Origin: Clostridiales bacterium UBA1380
Lineage (GTDB): Bacteria > Bacillota > Clostridia > Oscillospirales > CAG-272
Direction: 5' to 3'
DNA length: 24,213 nucleotides
NCBI GenBank assembly: GCA_002305445.1
Contig: DBRA01000001.1
Location: forward strand, 2,267 to 26,479
Shown here: positions 6,824 through 13,725 of the stretch, piece after piece
How positions within the stretch are numbered: position 1 is the first letter of the stretch
Layout: every line of letters starts with the position of its first letter
Translations under genes and position numbers: made by a program
Notes under the pieces: generated by a model
The model's database searches: none
What the model was told of the DNA's origin: nothing
Seen by the model: the letters and a program-made list of their open reading frames with translations, nothing else

Positions 6824-6899
6824 TGCGGGTCGTGATTCGGAGCCGATGCCGGCTGCAATGATAAAAAAATAGACAGGCATACGAAAGCGACCCGATGCA
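6824..6899 (+). other. Structured 5' leader of the lipoprotein mRNA
   Basis: The leader of about 105 bases can fold into an outer stem CGGGTCG (6826-6832) with CGACCCG (6888-6894), enclosing a hairpin AGCCG-ATGC-CGGCT (6841-6854). A free A-rich stretch follows before the GGAGGAA site. I could not match it to a known riboswitch class. Confidence 0.45.
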
Positions 6900-6926
6900 A
6901 TAATATTTTCGGAGGAATCGAAAATT

Positions 6927-8282
6927 ATGAGAAAATTTACTTCGGTATTGCTTGCCGCGATCATGGTTCTGTCCATGCTCGGTTTGGCGGCTTGCAACAA
7001 CGGTTCCGTACCGACTGAAACAAGCGGAGCCGGTGAGACTGAAACAACCGCCGCGTCCGGCGACACTACCGCCGCCGCAGACACGACCGCGGCCGAGGAG
7101 GAAACGACCGCTCCCGCCGCTGAAACCGACGCTACGGGCTACGAAGTAATACCCGATGCGAAATATCATGGCGCTATCGGTCTCGGCACATGGCTGACCG
7201 CTGCTTCGTTCGACAGCGTCACCGTCAAGGACAACCGCAACGGCAACATCCTCTATTCCACCGAATTCGAAAACGCTTCCGATCTCGAAGGCTGGACGCC
7301 CTTCACCTGCAACGGCGGCGACTGGACTGTCAACGACACCGACTGGGCTATAGCCGACGGAGCGCTCAACCTCTCCAACAAGACGAATTCCGGATGCGCC
7401 ATCTGGTACGGCAACCCCAATTGGACGCACTACACCCTCTCGGTTAAGGCCACCGCAACCGAAGGCTCCGAAGGCATCCTGATATTCTACAACTACGCTG
7501 ACGAGAACAACTACGACTTCCTCAACCTCGGCGGCTGGGGCAACACCAACTACTGCGTACAGCGCGTCGAAAACGGCACCAAGACCATTTACAGCAGCCA
7601 GATTCCGTTCTCGATCGAATACGGACGGCAGTATACGATCGACATCCGCGTCAACCAGACCGGCGTAACTTATATATACCTCGACGGTATGCAGATCTGC
7701 ACCCTCGACTATGAGTTCGACGCCGACGATCAGTGGTACGGCACGGTCGGTTTAAGCACATGGAACACCAGCGCTATGTATAAGAACCTCAAGGTAACGA
7801 GCCTCGCCGACGGCTCCGTGCTCTATGAGAACGCGCTCACCTCTCCCGACTGCTTCGCGGATTGGACCGCCGCAAACGGCGTCGGCGGCAACTGGTCGCT
7901 CGATATGAACGACTGGGTTATCGGCGATGCTGGCGCGGAGTTTACCAATGCAAGCTGCAGCGGCGGCATGGTTTACTACAACGGCGGCACCAACTGGCAC
8001 AACTACAAGATGTCCTTCGACGCCATGAAGACCGGCGGCGCCGAAGTGTTCATCATTCCGATCGCTCTGCGCGACACCGCGAACTACGTACACTGGAACC
8101 TCGGTGGCTGGAACAACACCAAGACCTGCTTCGAAACCGTCGACGGCGGCGCGAAGACCGCTCAGGAGCAGTTAGACGACTCCTACGTGACCGATCAGTG
8201 GTACCATGTCGACATCATTATAACCGATTATGCTCTGTACGGCTACGTCGACGGTACGCTCCTTCAGGTTCTTTGGAAATAA
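6927..8282 (+). CDS. Lipoprotein with two tandem LamG/ConA-like beta-sandwich repeats
   Basis: A 451-residue lipoprotein: n-region RK, hydrophobic core, lipobox LAAC with lipidated Cys23, then a Thr/Ala/Glu-rich spacer (about 30-70). The rest is two repeats of about 180-190 residues, from about 81 (GAIGLGTW) and 271 (GTVGLSTW). Each continues as TxAxxxxxxV, GxxLY, W, GGxW, DWxI and an NLGGWxNT signature (199-207; 391-399). The pattern resembles the concanavalin-like sandwiches attached to clostridial arabinofuranosidases and the DUF1080 (3-keto-disaccharide hydrolase) group. No catalytic residues can be named, so carbohydrate binding is as likely as hydrolysis. A strong GGAGGAA site is 8-9 bases from the ATG. 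It lies next to a sugar-type oxidoreductase and ends in a clear terminator. Confidence 0.88.
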   Translation: MRKFTSVLLAAIMVLSMLGLAACNNGSVPTETSGAGETETTAASGDTTAAADTTAAEEETTAPAAETDATGYEVIPDAKYHGAIGLGTWLTAASFDSVTVKDNRNGNILYSTEFENASDLEGWTPFTCNGGDWTVNDTDWAIADGALNLSNKTNSGCAIWYGNPNWTHYTLSVKATATEGSEGILIFYNYADENNYDFLNLGGWGNTNYCVQRVENGTKTIYSSQIPFSIEYGRQYTIDIRVNQTGVTYIYLDGMQICTLDYEFDADDQWYGTVGLSTWNTSAMYKNLKVTSLADGSVLYENALTSPDCFADWTAANGVGGNWSLDMNDWVIGDAGAEFTNASCSGGMVYYNGGTNWHNYKMSFDAMKTGGAEVFIIPIALRDTANYVHWNLGGWNNTKTCFETVDGGAKTAQEQLDDSYVTDQWYHVDIIITDYALYGYVDGTLLQVLWK

Positions 8283-8300
8283 TCCAATAACCGATAAAAA

Positions 8301-8326
8301 GAAGCCTCTTAGAGGCTTCTTTTTTT
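8301..8326 (+). terminator. Intrinsic terminator of the lipoprotein gene
   Basis: An 8-bp stem GAAGCCTC/GAGGCTTC with loop TTA (8301-8319) is followed by seven Ts and preceded by five As. It lies 18 bases after the stop. Confidence 0.93.
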
Positions 8327-8390
8327 ACTATAAAAAATGCAACTTTTGACTGAAACATAATCACCTATGACTACAAAAAGCATAAATATC

Positions 8391-8420
8391 TGATATAATT
8401 CATGTGGCTGATTAACTAAC
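8391..8420 (+). promoter_or_regulatory. Extended -10 promoter and operator-like motif before the first oxidoreductase
   Basis: TGATATAAT (8391-8399) is a TGn-extended perfect -10, with no clear -35. ATTAACTAAC (8411-8420), about 12 bases downstream and so around the transcription start, is identical to the decamer in the lipoprotein promoter spacer. It may be a repressor site. Confidence 0.55.
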
Positions 8421-8474
8421 CGGACGGCTCGCATACGCAGCCGCCGTTTCCGGACAAAGGAAGGTAAGACTGTT

Positions 8475-9554
8475 ATGGGTAAAACATATAAGCACGCCGT
8501 CATCGGCTACGGCGGAATGGGCTCGTGGCACCACGGAAACATAAGGGACAGAATTCCGCAGATCGAATGCATCGGCGCGTATGACATCCGTCCCGAAGCG
8601 CTCGAGCGCGCTAAGGCAAACGGACTGCATGCATACGAATCGATCGACGCGCTGCTCTCCGACAAGAGCATCGACCTCGTGACCGTCGCGACGCCGAACA
8701 ACTTCCATAAACCGCTCGTGATCGCCGCTCTCGAAGCGGGGAAGAACGTCGTGTGCGAAAAACCGGTCGCGCTCAACGCAGCGGAGCTCGAAGAAATGAT
8801 CGCCGCATCCGAGCGCACGAGAAAGCTGTTCTCGGTTCACCAGAACCGCCGCTGGGACCGCGACTACAGGATCATAAAAGAAGCGATCGACACCGGGCTC
8901 ATCGGACGCCCGTATTTCATCGAAAGCCGCGTACAGGGCAGCCGCGGCTCCATGTTCGGCTGGCGCGGCTACAAGGTGAACGGAGGCGGCATGGTGCTCG
9001 ACTGGGGCGTTCACCTGATCGACCAGCTCATGGACATGATCCGCGAAAAGGTCGTCGCCGTCAACGCCGACTTAAACTACATATTCTCGGGTGAAGTCGA
9101 CGACAACGTCAAGCTGACGCTGCGCTTCGAGTCCGGCATAAGCGCGATCGTCGAATTTTCTACGAACTGCTTCATCAATCATCCGCGCTGGCACGTATCC
9201 GGCACCGCGGCGACCGCCGTCGTCGACGACTGGAGCTGCAAGGGCCGCATCGTCAAGCTCAACACGGACGCGAAGATGGAGTGGGGCGAGGACATCGTCT
9301 ACACCGAAGCCGGCCCGACGCGCACGATGGCGCCGCGCCCGAAGGAGACGCTCGCCGAGCTTCCGCTGCCCGAGGTTCACACGGACTGGTCAGACTACTA
9401 CAAGAACATCGCCGCCGTACTTGACGGCCGCTGCGGAGAGGGCCCCGAAACGGAGCTTATCGTAAAGCCGCAGCAGTGTTTGCGCGTCATGCGCGTCATC
9501 GACGCCGTGTTCGAGTCCGACCGCATCGGACACGGCCTGCAGGTCAACATCTGA
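8475..9554 (+). CDS. Gfo/Idh/MocA family NAD(P)-dependent oxidoreductase (copy 1)
   Basis: A 359-residue oxidoreductase. The N-terminal Rossmann domain has GYGGMG (11-16), VATPNNFHKP (71-80) and the family motif EKP (95-97) with catalytic Lys96. The C-terminal alpha/beta domain has GGGMVLDWGVHLID with Asp176 and His180, the usual catalytic pair. A run HQNRRWDRD (122-130) is shared exactly with the second copy at 12367-13440. Members oxidise or reduce hydroxyl groups of sugars, inositols or glycosides with NAD(P), and the substrate is not deducible. The ATG has AAGGAAGG about 9 bases upstream. It is alone on its strand after the lipoprotein terminator, with its own promoter, and ends at a hairpin shared with a convergent gene. 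Confidence 0.93.
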   Translation: MGKTYKHAVIGYGGMGSWHHGNIRDRIPQIECIGAYDIRPEALERAKANGLHAYESIDALLSDKSIDLVTVATPNNFHKPLVIAALEAGKNVVCEKPVALNAAELEEMIAASERTRKLFSVHQNRRWDRDYRIIKEAIDTGLIGRPYFIESRVQGSRGSMFGWRGYKVNGGGMVLDWGVHLIDQLMDMIREKVVAVNADLNYIFSGEVDDNVKLTLRFESGISAIVEFSTNCFINHPRWHVSGTAATAVVDDWSCKGRIVKLNTDAKMEWGEDIVYTEAGPTRTMAPRPKETLAELPLPEVHTDWSDYYKNIAAVLDGRCGEGPETELIVKPQQCLRVMRVIDAVFESDRIGHGLQVNI

Positions 9555-9587
9555 CGAGGTTAATAAACACACGACAATAAACTGAAA

Positions 9588-9629
9588 CGTCTCCGCGCGC
9601 ATCCGGTAAAACGGACGGGCGCGGAGACG
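9588..9629. terminator. Strong hairpin between convergent genes
   Basis: A perfect 11-bp stem CGTCTCCGCGC/GCGCGGAGACG (9588-9598, 9619-9629) contains an inner TCCG/CGGA. The T-tract is poor on both strands (GCTTTATC to the right, TTTCAGTTT to the left), so it may end transcription only in part. Confidence 0.55.
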
Positions 9630-9692
9630 CTTTATCATGCTGTTAAATATTCGCCGTTATGTCTGAATACGGTTCGCTTGATTGCCGTCGCT

Positions 9693-10997
9693 TCACTGTT
9701 TATCTATGCCTGCTCGCAGTATTGTAAGCGACGTCGACTCGGCGAGAGTGGGCGGGCTGTATAAAAACAGCACGCGGTCGGCGGAGGGGAGCAGGTCAGC
9801 GGCGGCTTTCTTGTAATACCGCGGGTCGACCATGATGATTTTGAAGTAGCGCGCTAAAAACGGCGCGACCGAGTGCGCGAAGCTGTCCTTTATGAGAAGC
9901 AGGCACTCTCGGCCGTCGTCATCGAAGCTGTCGCCCTCGTAGATATACAAGAGCGCGTTGTTGCCGCCGACGAACGACGAGTACTTGTCCTTCTTATCGA
10001 GGTACGATGTGTCATACAGCCCCTTTATTTCTCTTCCGCTGTCGTTGATGCGGACGGTCACGTCTTCGTCGCCGTCCCATCGCCAGTACCACATCTCGTC
10101 CGGGCCAACCCAGCTCATGCCGGAGCTCGACCACGTCGTGCCGTAGAACTTATCGGAAACGCGCGTGCTCGTGAACTCGCTCTCGGAATACGGCTCGATA
10201 CCCATCGACTCCATGATCGCGGCGTACGCCCTGTAAGCGCCCTCGGTCGTCCAGTGGTGGTCGGTTTTGTAATACCTGTACGCGCCGTCGCCGCCGACCG
10301 CGCCGCGCAGATCGAGGAACACGTCCTCAAGCGATCCGAGGCGGTCGAGCACCGCGCTCCACAGCGCATGCGAAGCGCCGGCGCCGTATATCGCCGGATA
10401 ATACTCGCCCGCCATATCGAACACGCTGCCGGCGAGCGCGAACGTCACGGTTTTCCCCTGCGTTATCGCATATTCCGCGAACGCTTCCGCCGCCGCCAGA
10501 TTTTTGCCGAGCTTCTCCGTGTCGAGCCTGTCGTTGCGCTCGATCAGCACGCCGCCGCTGCCGAGCATGACGTTGTTGTTCTCGGCCTTGAGCGAAGCGA
10601 GCTCGATCATTGCCTTCAGCTCGACCGCGACGCCGCGGAGCGGGAACTGATCGGCGAACCACGCGCTCGTCTCGGACGCGAACCTGCCCGATAACAGCCG
10701 GTCAAGGAATCGGCCGGCGGCTATCCTCTCCGCGAGCGTGCCGTCCATCGGCGTGGACAGTTTCGGCAGCTGCTGCAGCTCGCGGTTCTCCGTTTCGGAG
10801 AACCTGACGTCGGGGGTGATGAATGTCGCGGCGGCGAAACCGTATATTACCAGCAGAAACACGGCGATCAGCGCGATGTCCGCGATGCGGGCTCTGTGCG
10901 GCCGCTGCTCCGTCTGCATCGAGAGCAGCCTATCCTGTACGGTCTCGCCCGATTTGGGGTCGGGCTCGCCGATGAAGGAATACTTCCGAAAGGTCAT
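9693..10997 (-). CDS. DHHW-family membrane-anchored protein
   Basis: A 434-residue protein with a short cytosolic N-terminus, one membrane anchor (about residues 41-58) and a large extracytoplasmic domain. The hallmark D246-H-H-W249 lies in KTDHHWTTEGAY. K370-DSFAHS resembles the Ser block of AlgX/AlgJ-type SGNH O-acetyltransferases, to which the DHHW family is related. Such proteins usually assist acetylation of exported polysaccharides together with an MBOAT acyl carrier, but no MBOAT gene is in the window. The ATG at 10997 lies 6 bases after the ahcY stop with no clear ribosome site, so it would depend on coupling. The alternative is Met27 at 10919, after AGGATAGG. Residues 1-40 are not Arg-rich shadow, but their reality is uncertain. 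Confidence 0.85.
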   Translation of the reverse strand: MTFRKYSFIGEPDPKSGETVQDRLLSMQTEQRPHRARIADIALIAVFLLVIYGFAAATFITPDVRFSETENRELQQLPKLSTPMDGTLAERIAAGRFLDRLLSGRFASETSAWFADQFPLRGVAVELKAMIELASLKAENNNVMLGSGGVLIERNDRLDTEKLGKNLAAAEAFAEYAITQGKTVTFALAGSVFDMAGEYYPAIYGAGASHALWSAVLDRLGSLEDVFLDLRGAVGGDGAYRYYKTDHHWTTEGAYRAYAAIMESMGIEPYSESEFTSTRVSDKFYGTTWSSSGMSWVGPDEMWYWRWDGDEDVTVRINDSGREIKGLYDTSYLDKKDKYSSFVGGNNALLYIYEGDSFDDDGRECLLLIKDSFAHSVAPFLARYFKIIMVDPRYYKKAAADLLPSADRVLFLYSPPTLAESTSLTILRAGIDKQ

Positions 10998-11003
10998 AGC
11001 GGG

Positions 11004-12245
11004 TTAGGCGAGACCGAGGTACGCGCGCTGCTCCGCCGTCAGCGCGTCGATGCTGACGCCCATTCCGGCGAGCTTGTCGCGCGCGACCGACTCGTCGATC
11101 TCGCGCGGAACCGCGTAAACCTTCTTCTCGAGCGTTCCCGCGGTTTTGATGAGGTACTCCATGCAGCGCGCCTGAATCGCGAACGACATATCCATGATCT
11201 CGGCGGGATGGCCGTTGCCGGCGGCGAGGTTGACGAGCCGCCCTTCGGCGAGCAGGTTGAGCACTCTTCCGTCGCGCATACGGTAACCCATGATGTTCGG
11301 CTTACGCTGCCAGACCTCGACCGACATCTCCTCAAGCGCCTTCTTATCGACTTCGACGTCGAAGTGGCCGGCGTTGGAAAACAGCGCACCGTCCTTCGCG
11401 CACTCGAAGTGCTTTCTCGTTATGACATCGGAGCAGCCGGTCACGGTGATGAAAAGATCTCCCAGCGGCGCGGCGTCGTCCATCGGCATGACGCGGAAGC
11501 CGTCCATGACGGCTTCGATGGCGCGAACGGGGTTGACCTCGGTGACGATAACGTTCGCGCCGAGACCCTTCAGGCGCATCGCGACGCCCTTGCCGCACCA
11601 GCCGTAGCCCGCGACGACCGCGGTCTTGCCCGCGATAACGAGGTTCGTCGTGTTCATGATGCCGTCGAGCGTAGACTGGCCCGTGCCGTAGCGGTTGTCG
11701 AAGAGGTGCTTGCAGTCTGCGTCGTTGACGTCGATCATCGTATAATCGAGCTTGCCGGCCGCCTGACGCGCGAACAGGCGGTGTATGCCCGTCGTCGTCT
11801 CCTCGCCGCCGCCGATGATGTTCTTTGCGAAGCCGCGGCAGTCGCCGTGTATCAGCTCGGTCAGGTCGCCGCCGTCGTCGATGAACACGTCGGGGCAGAT
11901 GGACAGCGTGCGGCGCAGGTGCTCGGAATACTCAGCGTCGCTGACTCCGCGCCACGCGTTGACCTCGAAGCCGTCCGCGGCGAGCGCGGCGGCGACGTCG
12001 TCCTGCGTCGAAAGCGGGTTGCATCCGGTGATGGCGACTTCGGCTCCGCCGGCGGCGAGTGTATACGCGAGGTAGGCAGTCTTCGCCTCAAGGTGGATCG
12101 ACATTGAGATTTTCTTGCCGGCGAACGGCTTTGTCCGTGAGAATTCGTCGTTGATGCGGTTGAGCACTGGCATGTACGACTTGACCCATGCGATTTTATC
12201 GCGGCCGGACGGCGCCAGGGTGATGTCTTTGATCTGCATTTGCAT
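11004..12245 (-). CDS. ahcY: S-adenosyl-L-homocysteine hydrolase (adenosylhomocysteinase)
   Basis: A 413-residue enzyme splitting S-adenosylhomocysteine into adenosine and homocysteine with tightly bound NAD, removing the inhibitory product of methylation. Seen motifs: SMSIHLEAKTAYLA (48-60), TGCNPLSTQDD (73-83), the Asp pair in IDDGGDLT (about 122-129), EETTTGIHR (148-156), VNDADCKHLFDN with Lys179 and Asp183, the NAD-binding AGYGWCGKG (212-220), NAGHFDVE, and a late GNGHPAEIMDMSF. It is the short, Thermotoga/archaeal-like form without the long C-terminal tail. Some archaeal relatives prefer S-inosylhomocysteine, which cannot be excluded. Starts at 12245 (AAAGAGAT upstream) and 12239 are both possible. 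Its neighbours, an oxidoreductase and a DHHW protein, are unusual company for it. Confidence 0.94.
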   Translation of the reverse strand: MQMQIKDITLAPSGRDKIAWVKSYMPVLNRINDEFSRTKPFAGKKISMSIHLEAKTAYLAYTLAAGGAEVAITGCNPLSTQDDVAAALAADGFEVNAWRGVSDAEYSEHLRRTLSICPDVFIDDGGDLTELIHGDCRGFAKNIIGGGEETTTGIHRLFARQAAGKLDYTMIDVNDADCKHLFDNRYGTGQSTLDGIMNTTNLVIAGKTAVVAGYGWCGKGVAMRLKGLGANVIVTEVNPVRAIEAVMDGFRVMPMDDAAPLGDLFITVTGCSDVITRKHFECAKDGALFSNAGHFDVEVDKKALEEMSVEVWQRKPNIMGYRMRDGRVLNLLAEGRLVNLAAGNGHPAEIMDMSFAIQARCMEYLIKTAGTLEKKVYAVPREIDESVARDKLAGMGVSIDALTAEQRAYLGLA

Positions 12246-12366
12246 TTATCTCTTTCTCGGTTTTATTTCTATATAACAATATTAATGATGCGCAGGCTGA
12301 CGGCGAATATCCGCCGCCGGCCGAACGACAAAGATGCCGATTGACTTAAATATGTATAACAAACCT

Positions 12367-13440
12367 TCAGTTCACGAACTTGACTGCTTTGTTTGTGCGC
12401 GAGGACTCGAACGCCGCCTCGATGACCTTGATAACGCGGAGCACTTCGACCGGCTTGACGACCAGCTCCTCCTTGCCGTCGAGCGCGGCGAGAACGTTTT
12501 TGTAGAGTGACGCCCAATCCTGCGGCGGCAGTTTCTCCGGCGCGGGCGCGTCGAACTTTTCGGTGCCGTAGACGCAGCGGCGGAGCGTACGGCTCTGCAT
12601 GCCGCCGGGATAGTCGTCGCCGTAGGCGGGAGCGTCGTAGTTCTCCCAGTGCATGTCGGTCGCCTTCGTGACGCGGGCGGGGCTTCCGCCCTCGATCATG
12701 AAGCCGCCCTTGTCGCCGTAAACGGCGAGGCGCGGCAGCGGGGCGAGCGTGAATGTCGCGACCTCGACCTGCGCGACGAGCCCGGACTCGAAGGTTATGA
12801 TGACCTTTGCATAGTCGTCGACCTCGTCTGTTTTAATCGAGCGTACGACGGCGTACACCGTGTCGACCGGCTCCTTTATCAGCCACAGCACCTGATCGAG
12901 CATATGGACGCCCCAGTCGAGCAGCATGCCGCCGCCGTGGTCGGCCATGCCGCGCCAGCCGGTCATCGTTCCGCCCGTGCCGTGGATGCGGCTCTCGATC
13001 ATGTACGGCGCTCCGACGTCGCCCTCCTCGATTGCGGCCTTGGCGATGAGGAAGTCGCGGTCCCAGCGGCGGTTCTGATGAACCGTAAACAGCTTTCCGG
13101 AGCGGTCGGCGGCGTCCATCATCGCGCGGAAATCGGCGGACGTTATAGCAGCGGGCTTTTCGACCATGACGTTGTAGCCGGCGCCGAGCGCGGCCTCGAC
13201 CATCGGGCGGTGATAGTTGTTCGGCGTCGCGACGAGCACGATGTCGAACGCGCGCGAATCGAGGAAATCCTGCAGGCTGTCGTAGACGGCAAGCCCCTTC
13301 GACTTTGCGAATTCGCGCCTTTGCGGGTCAACGTCGTAGACAGCCGCCGGCTCGAGGTCGGGGATGTCGGAACGCTTCGATGTCTCGTAATGGTAGCCGG
13401 CAGCCATGCCGCCGAAACCGATAAAGCCGAGTCTGTGCAT
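12367..13440 (-). CDS. Gfo/Idh/MocA family NAD(P)-dependent oxidoreductase (copy 2)
   Basis: A 357-residue paralogue of the enzyme at 8475-9554. The dinucleotide site is GFGGMA (8-13), the motif EKP is at 94-96, HQNRRWDRD at 121-129 is identical to copy 1, and GGGMLLDWGVHMLDQ carries Asp175 and His179. Like copy 1 it has VATPNN and a GWRG segment just before the GGGM loop. The two differ most in the last 120 residues, so they probably act on related but different substrates or in opposite directions. GGAGG lies 8 bases before the ATG. It heads a possible minus-strand operon with ahcY (121-base gap without a terminator) and the DHHW gene. Confidence 0.93.
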   Translation of the reverse strand: MHRLGFIGFGGMAAGYHYETSKRSDIPDLEPAAVYDVDPQRREFAKSKGLAVYDSLQDFLDSRAFDIVLVATPNNYHRPMVEAALGAGYNVMVEKPAAITSADFRAMMDAADRSGKLFTVHQNRRWDRDFLIAKAAIEEGDVGAPYMIESRIHGTGGTMTGWRGMADHGGGMLLDWGVHMLDQVLWLIKEPVDTVYAVVRSIKTDEVDDYAKVIITFESGLVAQVEVATFTLAPLPRLAVYGDKGGFMIEGGSPARVTKATDMHWENYDAPAYGDDYPGGMQSRTLRRCVYGTEKFDAPAPEKLPPQDWASLYKNVLAALDGKEELVVKPVEVLRVIKVIEAAFESSRTNKAVKFVN

Positions 13441-13481
13441 GATTATGCCTCCGTGACTCTATTATTAATTATATTTCCGGA

Positions 13482-13497
13482 CGCCGGCGCGCCGGCG
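13482..13497. other. 16-bp perfect GC palindrome upstream of oxidoreductase copy 2
   Basis: CGCCGGCGCGCCGGCG is its own reverse complement, centred on CG. It sits between the promoter and the ATG of the second oxidoreductase. It could be a repressor site of LacI or another family, or an RNA hairpin in the leader. No copy was found at the neighbouring promoters. Confidence 0.4.
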
Positions 13498-13549
13498 GTT
13501 TTCCCGCTTGCGAAAAACTACGCACTCGCGCTGAAAACAACTGTTATAA

Positions 13550-13578
13550 ATTATACCATAAACGCCCTGTCAAGGCAA
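13550..13578 (-). promoter_or_regulatory. Promoter of the oxidoreductase-ahcY unit
   Basis: Minus strand: TGGTATAAT, an extended perfect -10 (TATAAT at 13555-13550), lies 17 bases from TTGCCT (13578-13573). A TTGACA also overlaps here (13573-13568), but only 12 bases from this -10, which is too close. The leader would be about 100 bases. Confidence 0.6.
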
Positions 13579-13624
13579 TACCGCGCTTTGCTGTGTATAA
13601 ATTGCGCGAAACCGGACTTTACGT

Positions 13625-13659
13625 AAAAAACTGTGTGCGGATACTGTTGCGGCACACAG
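13625..13659 (-). terminator. Second terminator behind the LacI-type gene
   Basis: On the minus strand an 8-bp stem CTGTGTGC/GCACACAG with a 13-base loop (13659-13631) is followed directly by six Ts (13630-13625). It lies 16 bases beyond the first terminator and before the oxidoreductase promoter. Confidence 0.75.
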
Positions 13660-13670
13660 GAGCGCGGCAT

Positions 13671-13714
13671 AAAAAAAGCGCTCATGCGGAAGGAAAACCC
13701 CGCATGAGCGCTTT
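13671..13714 (-). terminator. First terminator behind the LacI-type gene
   Basis: A perfect 15-bp stem, AAAGCGCTCATGCGG paired with its complement (13675-13689 and 13700-13714), is followed on the minus strand by a run of Ts (13674-13671, joined to the Ts at the stem base). It lies 11 bases after the stop codon. Confidence 0.93.
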
Positions 13715-13725
13715 ATGTATGATAT

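Noticed and set aside
6824..6926. Lipoprotein leader as a c-di-GMP, SAM or glycine riboswitch
   Set aside because: The conserved core nucleotides of these classes could not be found; kept only as an unclassified structure.
10896..12107. 403-codon plus-strand open frame
   Set aside because: Antisense shadow of ahcY, with low-complexity Arg/Val/Asp content.
12649..13626. 325-codon plus-strand open frame
   Set aside because: Antisense shadow of the second oxidoreductase.
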